In this document: piece after piece, positions 8,194 through 15,492 of the stretch
Numbering within the stretch: position 1 is the first letter of the stretch
Layout of the letters: the number at the start of each line of letters is the position of its first letter
Assembly: GCF_003626575.1 (NCBI RefSeq)
Contig: NZ_RBDY01000024.1
Location: 1-64,000, forward strand
Reading direction: 5' to 3'
Length of the DNA stretch: 64,000 bases
From: Streptomyces radicis
GTDB lineage: Bacteria; Actinomycetota; Actinomycetes; Streptomycetales; Streptomycetaceae
Position numbers and translations under genes: made by a program
The notes under the pieces: generated by a model
What the model was told of the DNA's origin: nothing
Database searches by the model: none
Seen by the model: the letters and a program-made list of their open reading frames with translations, nothing else

Positions 8194-8937
8194 GTGACCA
8201 CCGCTCTGATCACCGGGGGTTCCTCCGGCATCGGCCTGGGTTTCGCCCGCCGTTTCGCCGCCGAGGGCCACGACCTGGTCCTCGTCGCCCGCGATCAGCC
8301 ACGGCTCGACCGCACCGCCGTCGAGCTCCAGTCCCGCTACGGCGTGCATGTCGACACGATCAGCGCGGACCTGGCCACCGTGGAGGGATGCGACCTGGTG
8401 GAAAAGCACCTCGGCTCCGCAGTCGTCGACATCCTGGTCAACAATGCGGGCCACGCCCTCCCCCAGCCCTACCCGCGCGGCGCGCTCGCCGACGAGGAGC
8501 GCATGCTCGACCTCCTCGTCCGCGCCCCCCTGCGGCTCACCCACGCCGCCATCCCGGGCATGACCGCACGCGGCCATGGCGCGATCCTCAACGTCGCCTC
8601 CGTCGCCGGTCTTCTCCCCGCGGGAACGTATGGCGCGGCCAAGGCGTGGCTCATCCACTTCAGCGAGTCCCTGCGCCTGGACCTCGCCCCCCGTGGCGTC
8701 CGCGTCCTCGCGGTGTGCCCGGGATTCACCCACACCGGCGCTCCCCACATCGACACCATCCCCGACTGGATCTGGCTGTCCGTCGACCAGGTCGTCGACC
8801 AGGCCATGAAGGACCTGCGGCGGAGGAGGCCGCGCAGCGTCGCCGGTCGGCACTTCAAGCTCTACGCGACCGCCGTCCACCACGCCCCCCGCCGCCTCGC
8901 CGCCCGCATGGCACGCTCACGGACACCGAAGAACTGA
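8194..8937 (+). CDS. short-chain dehydrogenase/reductase (SDR)
   Basis: The 247-residue protein has the classical SDR pattern: cofactor loop TGGSSGIG at residues 7-14, NNAG at 83-86, and catalytic Ser136, Tyr146 and Lys150 (NVASVAGLLPAGTYGAAK). It would carry out NAD(P)-dependent oxidation or reduction of an unknown substrate. The GTG start follows AAGGAGGG at a good distance. The length is normal for the family. The last 35 residues are basic. It stands alone between the IS110 remnant and the CRISPR array, so context does not suggest a pathway. Confidence 0.85.
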   Translation: MTTALITGGSSGIGLGFARRFAAEGHDLVLVARDQPRLDRTAVELQSRYGVHVDTISADLATVEGCDLVEKHLGSAVVDILVNNAGHALPQPYPRGALADEERMLDLLVRAPLRLTHAAIPGMTARGHGAILNVASVAGLLPAGTYGAAKAWLIHFSESLRLDLAPRGVRVLAVCPGFTHTGAPHIDTIPDWIWLSVDQVVDQAMKDLRRRRPRSVAGRHFKLYATAVHHAPRRLAARMARSRTPKN

Positions 8938-8971
8938 CGCCCACCTCACCAACGCCGCCCTGGAGTCGGCG

Positions 8972-9241
8972 CGAACACCCGCAGGTGCGGGGGCGACAGC
9001 CGGTACCGCTCCAGGAGATGAAGCGCCCCGGGAACATCCCTGCGGGTGCGGGGGCGACTCGTCAAGCGGGACATCTTCCCACCCGATCTGAGGAACATCC
9101 CCGCAGGTGCGGGGGCGACGACTCTCGGTCTCCCCATACCTCGTTGTAGTGGGGAACATCCCCGCAGGTGCGGGGGCGACCCCGCCCCTGGTCACGGGCG
9201 GGGGGCGTCGCCAGGAACATCCCCGCAGGTGCGGGGGCGAC
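8972..9241 (-). CRISPR. orphan type I-E-like CRISPR array, five repeats, four spacers
   Basis: Repeats lie at 8972-8997, 9031-9058, 9092-9119, 9153-9180 and 9214-9241. The last three are identical 28-mers (plus strand starts GGAACATCCCCGCAGG and ends GGGGGCGAC). The second has two substitutions and the first has lost two bases. All four spacers are exactly 33 nt. The read direction matching other I-E repeats is the minus strand (GTCGCCCCCGC, then GCGGGGATGTTCC), so the leader should lie above 9241 and the degenerate repeats mark the old trailer end. No leader-like AT-rich stretch and no cas genes are present. Internal loops of the repeat form a CCCCGC/GCGGGG hairpin. Confidence 0.95.
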
Positions 9242-9359
9242 CCGCATGCGCAGCCGAGGACAAGCGCCCCGGCTCCACAAGCTGCCCAACGGCCATATCC
9301 GGGTCCTTCGCTCCGACCTGGACGAATGGCTGGAGGGCTTGGCCGACACAACCGTGTGA
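9242..9359 (+). pseudogene. 3' fragment of an excisionase (Xis) gene fused to CRISPR repeat
   Basis: Directly after the last CRISPR repeat a frame reads RGQAPRLHKLPNGHIRVLRS then DLDEWLEGLADTTV and a TGA stop. This is the C-terminal part of MerR/AlpA-like excisionases that normally precede integrases in actinomycete integrative elements. The helix-turn-helix start of the gene is missing and is replaced by the CRISPR array. The integrase begins 61 bp later, the expected gene order for xis-int. Confidence 0.65.
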
Positions 9360-9420
9360 CGACATCTCAGCGGCCCTCCGGTAGCTCCGGGTGCCGCCAC
9401 CGCGGAGGGAGAACATCTCT

Positions 9421-10791
9421 TTGTCCCACACATTCGACATCAAGATCTGGAGCGTCCGTCAGCGGACGAAGCAACAGTCCGCGGAGGTCCGCTGGAAAGT
9501 TGGGACCACGCCCCACTCAGCGACATTTCGCACGAAGACGCTGGCCGACAACCGCCGGGCTCAGCTCATGGTCGCCGTCCAACGCGGGGAAGCCTTCGAT
9601 GAGGCGACCGGACTGCCACTCTCAGAGCTCCGCAAGCAGGGGGAGGTGAGCTGGTACGAGCACGCCCGGAACTACATCGAGATGAAGTGGCCGGACTCCC
9701 CCGCATCGACCCGCAGGACTCTCGCCGAGGCGATGGCCACCGTGACACCGGCCCTGGTCGAGGACTCCCGAGGCATGGCCGACCCACGAACGGTCCGCCA
9801 AGCGCTCTACAGCTGGGCGTTCAACAAACACCGCTGGGGAGCCGAGCCTCCGGAGGACGTCAGGGCCGTGCTCTCCTGGTTCGAGCGGAAGTCGCTCCCC
9901 ACCTCCGCCCTGACCGATCGCGTGGTCACACGCCGGGCACTTGACGCGCTGAAACGAAGGCTGGACGGCACCACCGCCGCCGCCTCGTCCATCCGCCGCA
10001 AGCGCGCCATCTTCCACAACGCCGTGGTCTTCGCCGTGGAGTCGGAGCTGCTCAGCGAGAACCCGATCCCACGGGTGAGCTGGTCGCTGCCCGAGCCCGT
10101 GGAAGAGGAGGTGGACCCGGCGACCGTGCCCAACCCCGAGCAGGTCAGAGCCCAGCTGCGGGCCGTGGGTCAACAGGGCAGCCGCGGGCGACGGTTGGTG
10201 GCGTTCCTCGGCTGCGTCTACTACGCCGGAGCCCGCCCCGCCGAGGTGGTCGGCCTGAAGCTTTCACAGTGCACCCTCCCCCGCCGCGGCTGGGGCCGAC
10301 TCAGACTCCAGGAAACCCGGCCACGGTCCGGAAGGGCATGGACGGACAGCGGCCAGGCACATGACCGACGGGGCCTGAAGAAGCGCTCGCGCAAGACCGT
10401 GCGCTCGGTGCCCATCCCACCCGAGCTGGTGGCCATGCTCCGCTGGCACATCGAGGCATACGGCGTCGCGCCGGACGGCCGACTCTTCCGCACCCTGCGC
10501 GGCGGACTGCTCCCCGACAGCGGCTACGGCCAGGTCTGGGCCCGCGCCCGCAAGGAGGCACTGTCGCCGGAGGAGGCGGAGCGACTGGCGAAGCGGGTGT
10601 ACGACCTGCGGGTGGCCGCCCTGTCCGCCTGGCTCGCCGCCGGAGCGGATCCGCAGACCGTCGCCAAACGGGCCGGGCACACCGTCGCGGTCCTGCTCCG
10701 GGTGTACGCGAAGTTCATCGACGACAGCGACAACGCCACCAACACCAAGATCGCCGCCCGCCTCGCCGAGCGCAGCGGCACCCCGGTCTGA
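9421..10791 (+). CDS. int: tyrosine site-specific integrase
   Basis: The TTG at 9421, preceded by GGAGGGAGAA, gives 456 residues beginning SHTFDIKIWSVRQR, as in integrases of actinomycete integrative elements. The catalytic domain shows the first Arg in GARPAEVVGLKLSQ, the Arg of box II in YDLRVAALSAWLAAG (the usual His before it is Tyr here), the GHT motif and the nucleophile Tyr in LRVYAKFIDD. The gene ends 170 bp before the 3' end of tRNA-Tyr and points at it, which suggests that the tRNA is the attachment site. No replication or transfer genes of such an element remain in the window. Confidence 0.85.
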   Translation: MSHTFDIKIWSVRQRTKQQSAEVRWKVGTTPHSATFRTKTLADNRRAQLMVAVQRGEAFDEATGLPLSELRKQGEVSWYEHARNYIEMKWPDSPASTRRTLAEAMATVTPALVEDSRGMADPRTVRQALYSWAFNKHRWGAEPPEDVRAVLSWFERKSLPTSALTDRVVTRRALDALKRRLDGTTAAASSIRRKRAIFHNAVVFAVESELLSENPIPRVSWSLPEPVEEEVDPATVPNPEQVRAQLRAVGQQGSRGRRLVAFLGCVYYAGARPAEVVGLKLSQCTLPRRGWGRLRLQETRPRSGRAWTDSGQAHDRRGLKKRSRKTVRSVPIPPELVAMLRWHIEAYGVAPDGRLFRTLRGGLLPDSGYGQVWARARKEALSPEEAERLAKRVYDLRVAALSAWLAAGADPQTVAKRAGHTVAVLLRVYAKFIDDSDNATNTKIAARLAERSGTPV

Positions 10792-10913
10792 ACCTGATCC
10801 ATCGCCCCAGATCTGTCCACGAATACCCCACACGCGCTGGTCAGCACGCGAAATCCGGTGGGACAGAGTGGGACATAGGGCGCATTGCGCCCATGGCGTG
10901 TTCGATTGAACGA

Positions 10914-10954
10914 GAACGGCCCCCGGCTGCGTTTTCGCAGATCAGAGGCCGTTT
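10914..10954 (-). terminator. terminator-like nested hairpins after tRNA-Tyr
   Basis: Read on the minus strand, an outer stem ACGGCC/GGCCGT encloses CTGCG-AAAA-CGCAG (10927-10940) and is followed by TCTCGTTC. It lies just beyond the tRNA 3' end. A further hairpin GGGCGC-att-GCGCCC sits at 10878-10892. Confidence 0.45.
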
Positions 10955-10962
10955 CACCGGGG

Positions 10963-11044
<82 letters not shown>

Positions 11045-11179
11045 TGGCAACGGACCAAACGATACCCGATGCTGGGGGGTGGTCCGCCACCGGGTTGTGC
11101 GGGGTGGATCGCCGTTGTGGGTGGCTAGGCTGTGCGCCGACCCTGCCCGATTCGCTACGCGTGAGGAGCCTGACACACC

Positions 11180-11668
11180 ATGGCTGACTCAAGTTTCGAC
11201 ATCGTCTCGAAGGTCGACCGGCAGGAGGTCGACAACGCTCTCAACCAGGCGGCCAAGGAGATCTCCCAGCGCTACGACTTCCGCGGCGTCGGCGCGCAGA
11301 TCGCGTGGTCGGGCGAGCGGATCGAGATCCGGGCCAACGCCGAGGAGCGGGCCAAGGCGGTGCTCGACATCTTCCAGTCCAAGCTGGTCAAGCGCGGGAT
11401 CTCGCTGAAGGCGTTGGATTCGGGGGAGCCGCAGGCGTCGGGGAAGGAGTACCGGCTGTACTCCACCGTGAAGGAGGGCATCTCCACCGAGGATGCCAAG
11501 AAGGTCGCCAAGCTGATCAGGGACGAGGGCCCGAAGGGTGTGAAGGCCCAGGTGCAGGGTGACGAGCTGCGGGTCACCTCGAAGAGCAGGGACGCGTTGC
11601 AGGAGGTCCAGAGGCTGGTGCGGGAGAAGGACTTCGACTTCGCGGTCCAGTTCGTGAACTACCGCTGA
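11180..11668 (+). CDS. yajQ: YajQ family nucleotide-binding protein
   Basis: The 162-residue product starts MADSSFDIVSKVDRQEVDNA and contains RYDFRG and KDFDFAVQFVNYR, which identify the YajQ (UPF0234) family over its full usual length. Some members bind cyclic di-GMP and act with transcription factors; others bind nucleic acid or nucleotide. The protein is cytosolic. The ATG follows GAGGAG at a good distance. The gene starts 135 bp from the tRNA-Tyr in the opposite direction and is followed after 26 bp by a CorA-type gene, probably on the same transcript. Confidence 0.92.
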   Translation: MADSSFDIVSKVDRQEVDNALNQAAKEISQRYDFRGVGAQIAWSGERIEIRANAEERAKAVLDIFQSKLVKRGISLKALDSGEPQASGKEYRLYSTVKEGISTEDAKKVAKLIRDEGPKGVKAQVQGDELRVTSKSRDALQEVQRLVREKDFDFAVQFVNYR

Positions 11669-11694
11669 AGCCCCCGCCGAGATCCGGAGCCCTC

Positions 11695-12822
11695 GTGTCC
11701 GTCATGCGCAATCTCCGTAAGGCCGCCCAGGCGGCGGGGGAGCGGCGCGGCCGCCCCGTCGGTGACGGTCCTTCGGGGGGCAGGGTCGATCTGTCGCACC
11801 CGGGGCGTTCCCCGTTGGGCAACGCCGTCGTCAACTGCGCGATCTACCGGGACGGGGTGCGCCAGCACGCCGCGATAGGGCCCGACGAGGCCATCGCCCA
11901 TGTGCGCAAGCGGCCGGGCGGCTTCGTGTGGGTCGGGCTGCACGAGCCGGGCGAGGAGGAGTTCTCGGGGGTGGCCGAGCTGTTCGGGCTGCACCCGCTC
12001 GCGGTGGAGGACGCCGTCCACGCGCATCAACGGCCGAAGCTCGAGCTGTATGACGAGACGCTGTTCATGGTGCTCAAGACGGTCAGATACGTCGAGCACG
12101 ACCGGCTGACCTCGACCAGCGAGGTGGTGGACACCGGCGAGGTCATGGTGTTCGTCGGCAAGGACTTCGTGGTGACCGTGCGGCACGGCGGGCACGGGTC
12201 GCTCGGGCCGCTGCGCGAGCAGCTCGAGGCGCACCCCGAGCACCTGGCCAAGGGGCCTTCGGCCGTGCTCCACGCGATCGCCGACCAGGTGGTGGACCAC
12301 TACCTCGACGTCGCGGGCGCAGTGCGCGACGACATCGACGAGGTGGAGGCGTCGGTCTTCGCGGACACCCGGGGGCGGCGGGCCGACCCGGGGCAGATCT
12401 ATCAGCTCAAGCGGGAGCTGCTCGAGCTGAAGCGGGCGGTGGCGCCGCTCGACCGGCCGTTGCAGCAGCTGACCGAGGCCGGGCTGCCGATGGTCGACCA
12501 GGACATCAGGCGGTATTTCCGGGACGTCTCCGACCACCTGACCCGGGTGTCCGACCAGGTGTCGGGCTACGACTTCCTCATCGACTCGATTCTTCAGGCC
12601 AATCTCGCGCAGGTGACGGTGGCGCAGAACGAGGACATGCGGAAGATCACCGCGTGGGCCGCCATCATCGCCGTGCCGACCATGGTGTGCGGGGTGTACG
12701 GGATGAACTTCCAGTACATGCCCGAGCTGCACTGGCGGTTCGGCTACCCGCTGGTGATCGGCGTGATCCTGACCGCCTGCTCCCTGCTGTACCGGGGGTT
12801 CCGCAGAAACGGTTGGCTCTGA
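11695..12822 (+). CDS. corA: CorA-type magnesium/cobalt transporter
   Basis: The 375-residue protein has a soluble cytoplasmic domain of about 310 residues with helices (VAEQ-like EVEASVFADTRGRR, LKRELLELKRAVAPLDRPLQ). Two C-terminal membrane helices follow, the first ending in the signature YGMNFQYMPELHW, where the GMN tripeptide forms the selectivity loop, and a short basic tail. CorA proteins form pentameric channels for Mg2+ and related ions. The GTG at 11695 has GGAG upstream; ATG at 11704 is an alternative. It is probably cotranscribed with yajQ. Confidence 0.9.
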   Translation: MSVMRNLRKAAQAAGERRGRPVGDGPSGGRVDLSHPGRSPLGNAVVNCAIYRDGVRQHAAIGPDEAIAHVRKRPGGFVWVGLHEPGEEEFSGVAELFGLHPLAVEDAVHAHQRPKLELYDETLFMVLKTVRYVEHDRLTSTSEVVDTGEVMVFVGKDFVVTVRHGGHGSLGPLREQLEAHPEHLAKGPSAVLHAIADQVVDHYLDVAGAVRDDIDEVEASVFADTRGRRADPGQIYQLKRELLELKRAVAPLDRPLQQLTEAGLPMVDQDIRRYFRDVSDHLTRVSDQVSGYDFLIDSILQANLAQVTVAQNEDMRKITAWAAIIAVPTMVCGVYGMNFQYMPELHWRFGYPLVIGVILTACSLLYRGFRRNGWL

Positions 12823-12891
12823 GACAACAAGATGACGAAAGTAAGACGGTCCGTTGCCGAAGGGCAGGTCCGCCTGCTCAGGGTAATTGCC

Positions 12892-12907
12892 TAGGCTTGG
12901 CTTCGTG
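12892..12907 (+). promoter_or_regulatory. possible -10 element giving a leaderless mRNA
   Basis: TAGGCT at 12892-12897 lies seven bases before the GTG at 12905, and no ribosome binding site precedes that codon. This arrangement is common for leaderless transcripts in Streptomyces. A matching -35 box is not clear. Confidence 0.35.
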
Positions 12908-13552
12908 GATAACGCGATCATCGAGGCGATCGAAGGCTTTGTCGCCACGCCGTGGGTGTATGTGGCGCTCTTCGCCGTCGCGAAGCTGGACGGGTTCTTT
13001 CCCGTGGTGCCCAGTGAGACCTTGGTGGTCACCCTCGGGGTCTTCGCCGCGGCGGACGGCGGTCCCAACGGCAATCCCAACCTCTTTCTCATCATCGCCG
13101 TGGCGGCCCTGGGCGCCTTCACCGGCGATCACATTTCGTACTACATAGGCAGGAAATCCGGCACACGCATCTATTCCCGCCTGAAGCAGGGCAGTCGCAC
13201 CCAACGCGCCTATGACCAGGTGGGCGAGATGCTCAAGAAGCGGGGCGGTGTGGTGCTGATCATCGCCCGGTACATTCCGGGTGGCCGCACGGCGGCGACC
13301 CTGACGACGGGGGCCACGAAGTACCCCCTCAAGTACTTCTCGCGGTACGACGCGATCGCCGCGCTCAGCTGGGCCGTCTACTCGGCGGGCATCGGCTACA
13401 TCGGCGGCACGGCCTTCGAGGACAACCCCCTGCTGGGGGTCGCGGTCGGCCTTGGCCTGGCGCTGACCATCGCGGTCTTGCACGAGGGCTTCCGGATACT
13501 GCGCGCGCGACGCTCACGGAAGCGGAAGGGCACCGCGCCCGCCGCCGACTAG
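12905..13552 (+). CDS. DedA family membrane protein
   Basis: The GTG start gives 215 residues. The protein has the DedA (SNARE-associated/VTT) pattern: an N-terminal re-entrant segment with FFPVVPSETLVVTLG, then GAFTGDHISYYIGRKSG, the conserved RYIPGGRTAATLTTGA box, and hydrophobic segments to about residue 200, ending in a basic tail. DedA proteins are inner-membrane lipid scramblases or transporters involved in envelope homeostasis and undecaprenyl phosphate recycling. The exact substrate of this one is unknown. It follows corA after 82 bp. Confidence 0.88.
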   Translation: MDNAIIEAIEGFVATPWVYVALFAVAKLDGFFPVVPSETLVVTLGVFAAADGGPNGNPNLFLIIAVAALGAFTGDHISYYIGRKSGTRIYSRLKQGSRTQRAYDQVGEMLKKRGGVVLIIARYIPGGRTAATLTTGATKYPLKYFSRYDAIAALSWAVYSAGIGYIGGTAFEDNPLLGVAVGLGLALTIAVLHEGFRILRARRSRKRKGTAPAAD

Positions 13553-13930
13553 GCCACCCACTCGGAGGGAGGGGAAGGGCAGGGGGGACGAACGGCGGGG
13601 CCATGGGATGGCCCCGAACGCGGGGGAAGGAAACGGACTTCGGGGTGGGGCGGCGACGAGGGCGTCGAGCACCGGCGGATCGATGAACGCGAAGTGCCTC
13701 GCCGCCCGAGGCGGTCAGCCAACGGTGCCAGCCGCCGGGGCGGGGACGGGCTCGGCGAAGACGGCGTCCGGGGTGACCGCGGGGAGGAGGCGAGGATCGG
13801 CGGCCATGAGGGCGGCCGTGGCGCTCCCGCCGTTCGAGTGACCGTTCCATCCCGATGTGGGCGCGCGGGCGCCCCCGCGGGGAAGCGGGCGCCCGCGCGG
13901 GAGGGGCGGGAAAGCGGGCGGACGCGCCTC
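13553..13930. other. intergenic region without convincing gene
   Basis: These 378 bp lie between the convergent DedA and YccF genes. Small open frames exist on both strands but none has a start signal. On the minus strand two short codon-biased snippets (ADPRLLPAVTPDAVFAEPVP and HFAFIDPPVLDALVAAPP) are interrupted by stops and may be remnants of a lost gene. GC-rich inverted segments near 13855-13920 could serve as terminator. Confidence 0.5.
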
Positions 13931-14341
13931 TCAGTAGGTACCCGTCCAGCGGTAGCTGGGGTATGCCTGGGCGGTGGGCACGATCTCGCGCCCGAGCGGC
14001 ATCAGCGAGACCGGCACCATCTTGAAGTGGGCCAGCCCGAACGGAATGCCGATGATCGTCACGCAGAAGCTGATCCCCGCGAGGATGTGGCCGATGGCGA
14101 GCCAGATCCCGGCGACGATGAGCCAGATGATGTTGCCGATGCCGGAGGCCGCGCCCGCGTCATGGCGCTCGGTGACCCGGTACCCGAACGGCCAGAGCGC
14201 GAACCCGGCGATCCGGAAGCAGGCGATCCCGAAGGGGATGGTCACGATGAGGATGAAGCAGATGATCCCCGCGAGGGCGTAGCCCAGGGCTATCCAGAGG
14301 CCGGAGAAGATCAGCCAGATCACATTGAGAAGCGTCTTCAC
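13931..14341 (-). CDS. YccF domain membrane protein
   Basis: The 136-residue product contains two similar halves, each with a hydrophobic helix pair and the motif IPFGIACFRIAGFALWPFG or IPFGLAHFKMVPVSLMPLG. This internal duplication is diagnostic of the YccF (DUF307) family of small inner-membrane proteins. The function is not established in the family. The ATG at 14339-14341 opens with MKTLLNVIWLIFSGLW. It is transcribed in the same direction as htpX, 125 bp downstream of it. Confidence 0.88.
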   Translation of the reverse strand: MKTLLNVIWLIFSGLWIALGYALAGIICFILIVTIPFGIACFRIAGFALWPFGYRVTERHDAGAASGIGNIIWLIVAGIWLAIGHILAGISFCVTIIGIPFGLAHFKMVPVSLMPLGREIVPTAQAYPSYRWTGTY

Positions 14342-14466
14342 CCCTCAAGCATGACCGCGCCCACCGCCATCCCGCATCCCACGGGACCGAGCCGGAACGC
14401 CCCCGGGGCCGAACGGTGACCCCGCGCGGATCCCGGGTGCCCCCGGCGACCGGACCGCAGCGGGCC

Positions 14467-15333
14467 TCAGGATCGGCCGCCGCCCGCCATCCGCTCCAGG
14501 CGGGTGATGCGCTCGGCCATCGGCGGGTGCGTCGAGAACATGCGGGCCAGGCCCTCGCCCCGCCGGAACGGGTTCGCGATCATCATGTGGCTCGCCGTCT
14601 CGAGCTGCGGCTCGGGCCGCAGCGGCCGCCGCTGGGTGCCCTCCTCCAGCTTCCGCAGCGCGCTCGCGAGCGCCAGCGGGTCCCCGGTGAGCTGCGCCCC
14701 CGACGCGTCCGCCTCGAACTCGCGCGAGCGGCTCACCGCCAGCTGGATCAACGACGCCGCGATCGGCCCCAGGATCAGGATGAACAGCATCCCGAAGATC
14801 CCGGGCCCGCCCTCGTCGTCGTCGCGCCCGATGGGGATGAACCACGCGAAGTTCACCAGGAACATGATCACGGAGGCCATCGCGCCCGCGACCGACGAGA
14901 TCAGGATGTCCCGGTTGTACACATGGCTCAGCTCGTGCCCGATCACGCCGCGCAGCTCGCGCTCGTCGAGCAGCCTGAGGATGCCCTCGGTGCAGCAGAC
15001 CGCGGCGTTCCTGGGGTTCCGTCCGGTGGCGAAGGCGTTCGGTGCCTCGGTCGGCGAGATGTACAGGCGCGGCATGGGCTGGCGGGCCTGCCCGGCCAGC
15101 TCGCGGACCATCCGGTACAACGCGGGCGCCTCGAACTCGCTCACGGGCCGCGCGCGCATGGAGCGGAGGGCGAGCTTGTCGCTGTTCCAGTAGGCGTAAC
15201 CGTTGGTCGCGAGCGCGATCACCAGCGCGACGATCAGGCCCATCCGGCCGAAGAAGCTGCCGATGACCAGGATCAGCGCGGACATGCCGCCCAGCAGTGC
15301 GGCAGTCCTCAGTCCGTTGTGCCGGCGGTGCAC
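14467..15333 (-). CDS. htpX: HtpX-type M48 membrane zinc metalloprotease
   Basis: The GTG at 15331-15333 after CTGGAGGG gives 288 residues beginning HRRHNGLRTAALLGG. Two N-terminal membrane helices are followed by the zinc motif HELSH (in GVIGHELSHVYNRD), a second helix pair, and the downstream ligand region SRSREFEADASGA, then STHPPMAERI near the end. HtpX degrades misfolded or damaged inner-membrane proteins. The longer frame to 15444 runs through the upstream repeat and is rejected. An inverted repeat at 15406-15420 may control it. Confidence 0.9.
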   Translation of the reverse strand: MHRRHNGLRTAALLGGMSALILVIGSFFGRMGLIVALVIALATNGYAYWNSDKLALRSMRARPVSEFEAPALYRMVRELAGQARQPMPRLYISPTEAPNAFATGRNPRNAAVCCTEGILRLLDERELRGVIGHELSHVYNRDILISSVAGAMASVIMFLVNFAWFIPIGRDDDEGGPGIFGMLFILILGPIAASLIQLAVSRSREFEADASGAQLTGDPLALASALRKLEEGTQRRPLRPEPQLETASHMMIANPFRRGEGLARMFSTHPPMAERITRLERMAGGGRS

Positions 15334-15367
15334 GGTGTGCCCTCCAGGTAGCGCAGTGTGGGGGGTG

Positions 15368-15396
15368 CCCGGATGGACCCGGATGGACCCGGATGT
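15368..15396. repeat. tandem repeat of a 10-bp unit
   Basis: The unit CCCGGATGGA is present almost three times in a row in the htpX leader region. Confidence 0.8.
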
Positions 15397-15405
15397 CGGA
15401 GTTTC

Positions 15406-15420
15406 TCCACTTACAGTGGA
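15406..15420. promoter_or_regulatory. inverted repeat upstream of htpX
   Basis: TCCACT-tac-AGTGGA is a perfect 6-bp inverted repeat about 75 bp before the htpX start and 73 bp beyond the nuoN2 stop. Its location fits an operator for htpX. The binding protein is unknown. Confidence 0.4.
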
Positions 15421-15492
15421 CACTCCCGATGTGCACAACGCCATACGAGGGAAATCCGTTCCCCGGTCAGGCAGACCCCTGCCACACCGCGT

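Noticed and set aside
13608..13841. Small plus-strand frame between the DedA and YccF genes
   Set aside because: No ribosome binding site and low-complexity composition; listed only as intergenic.
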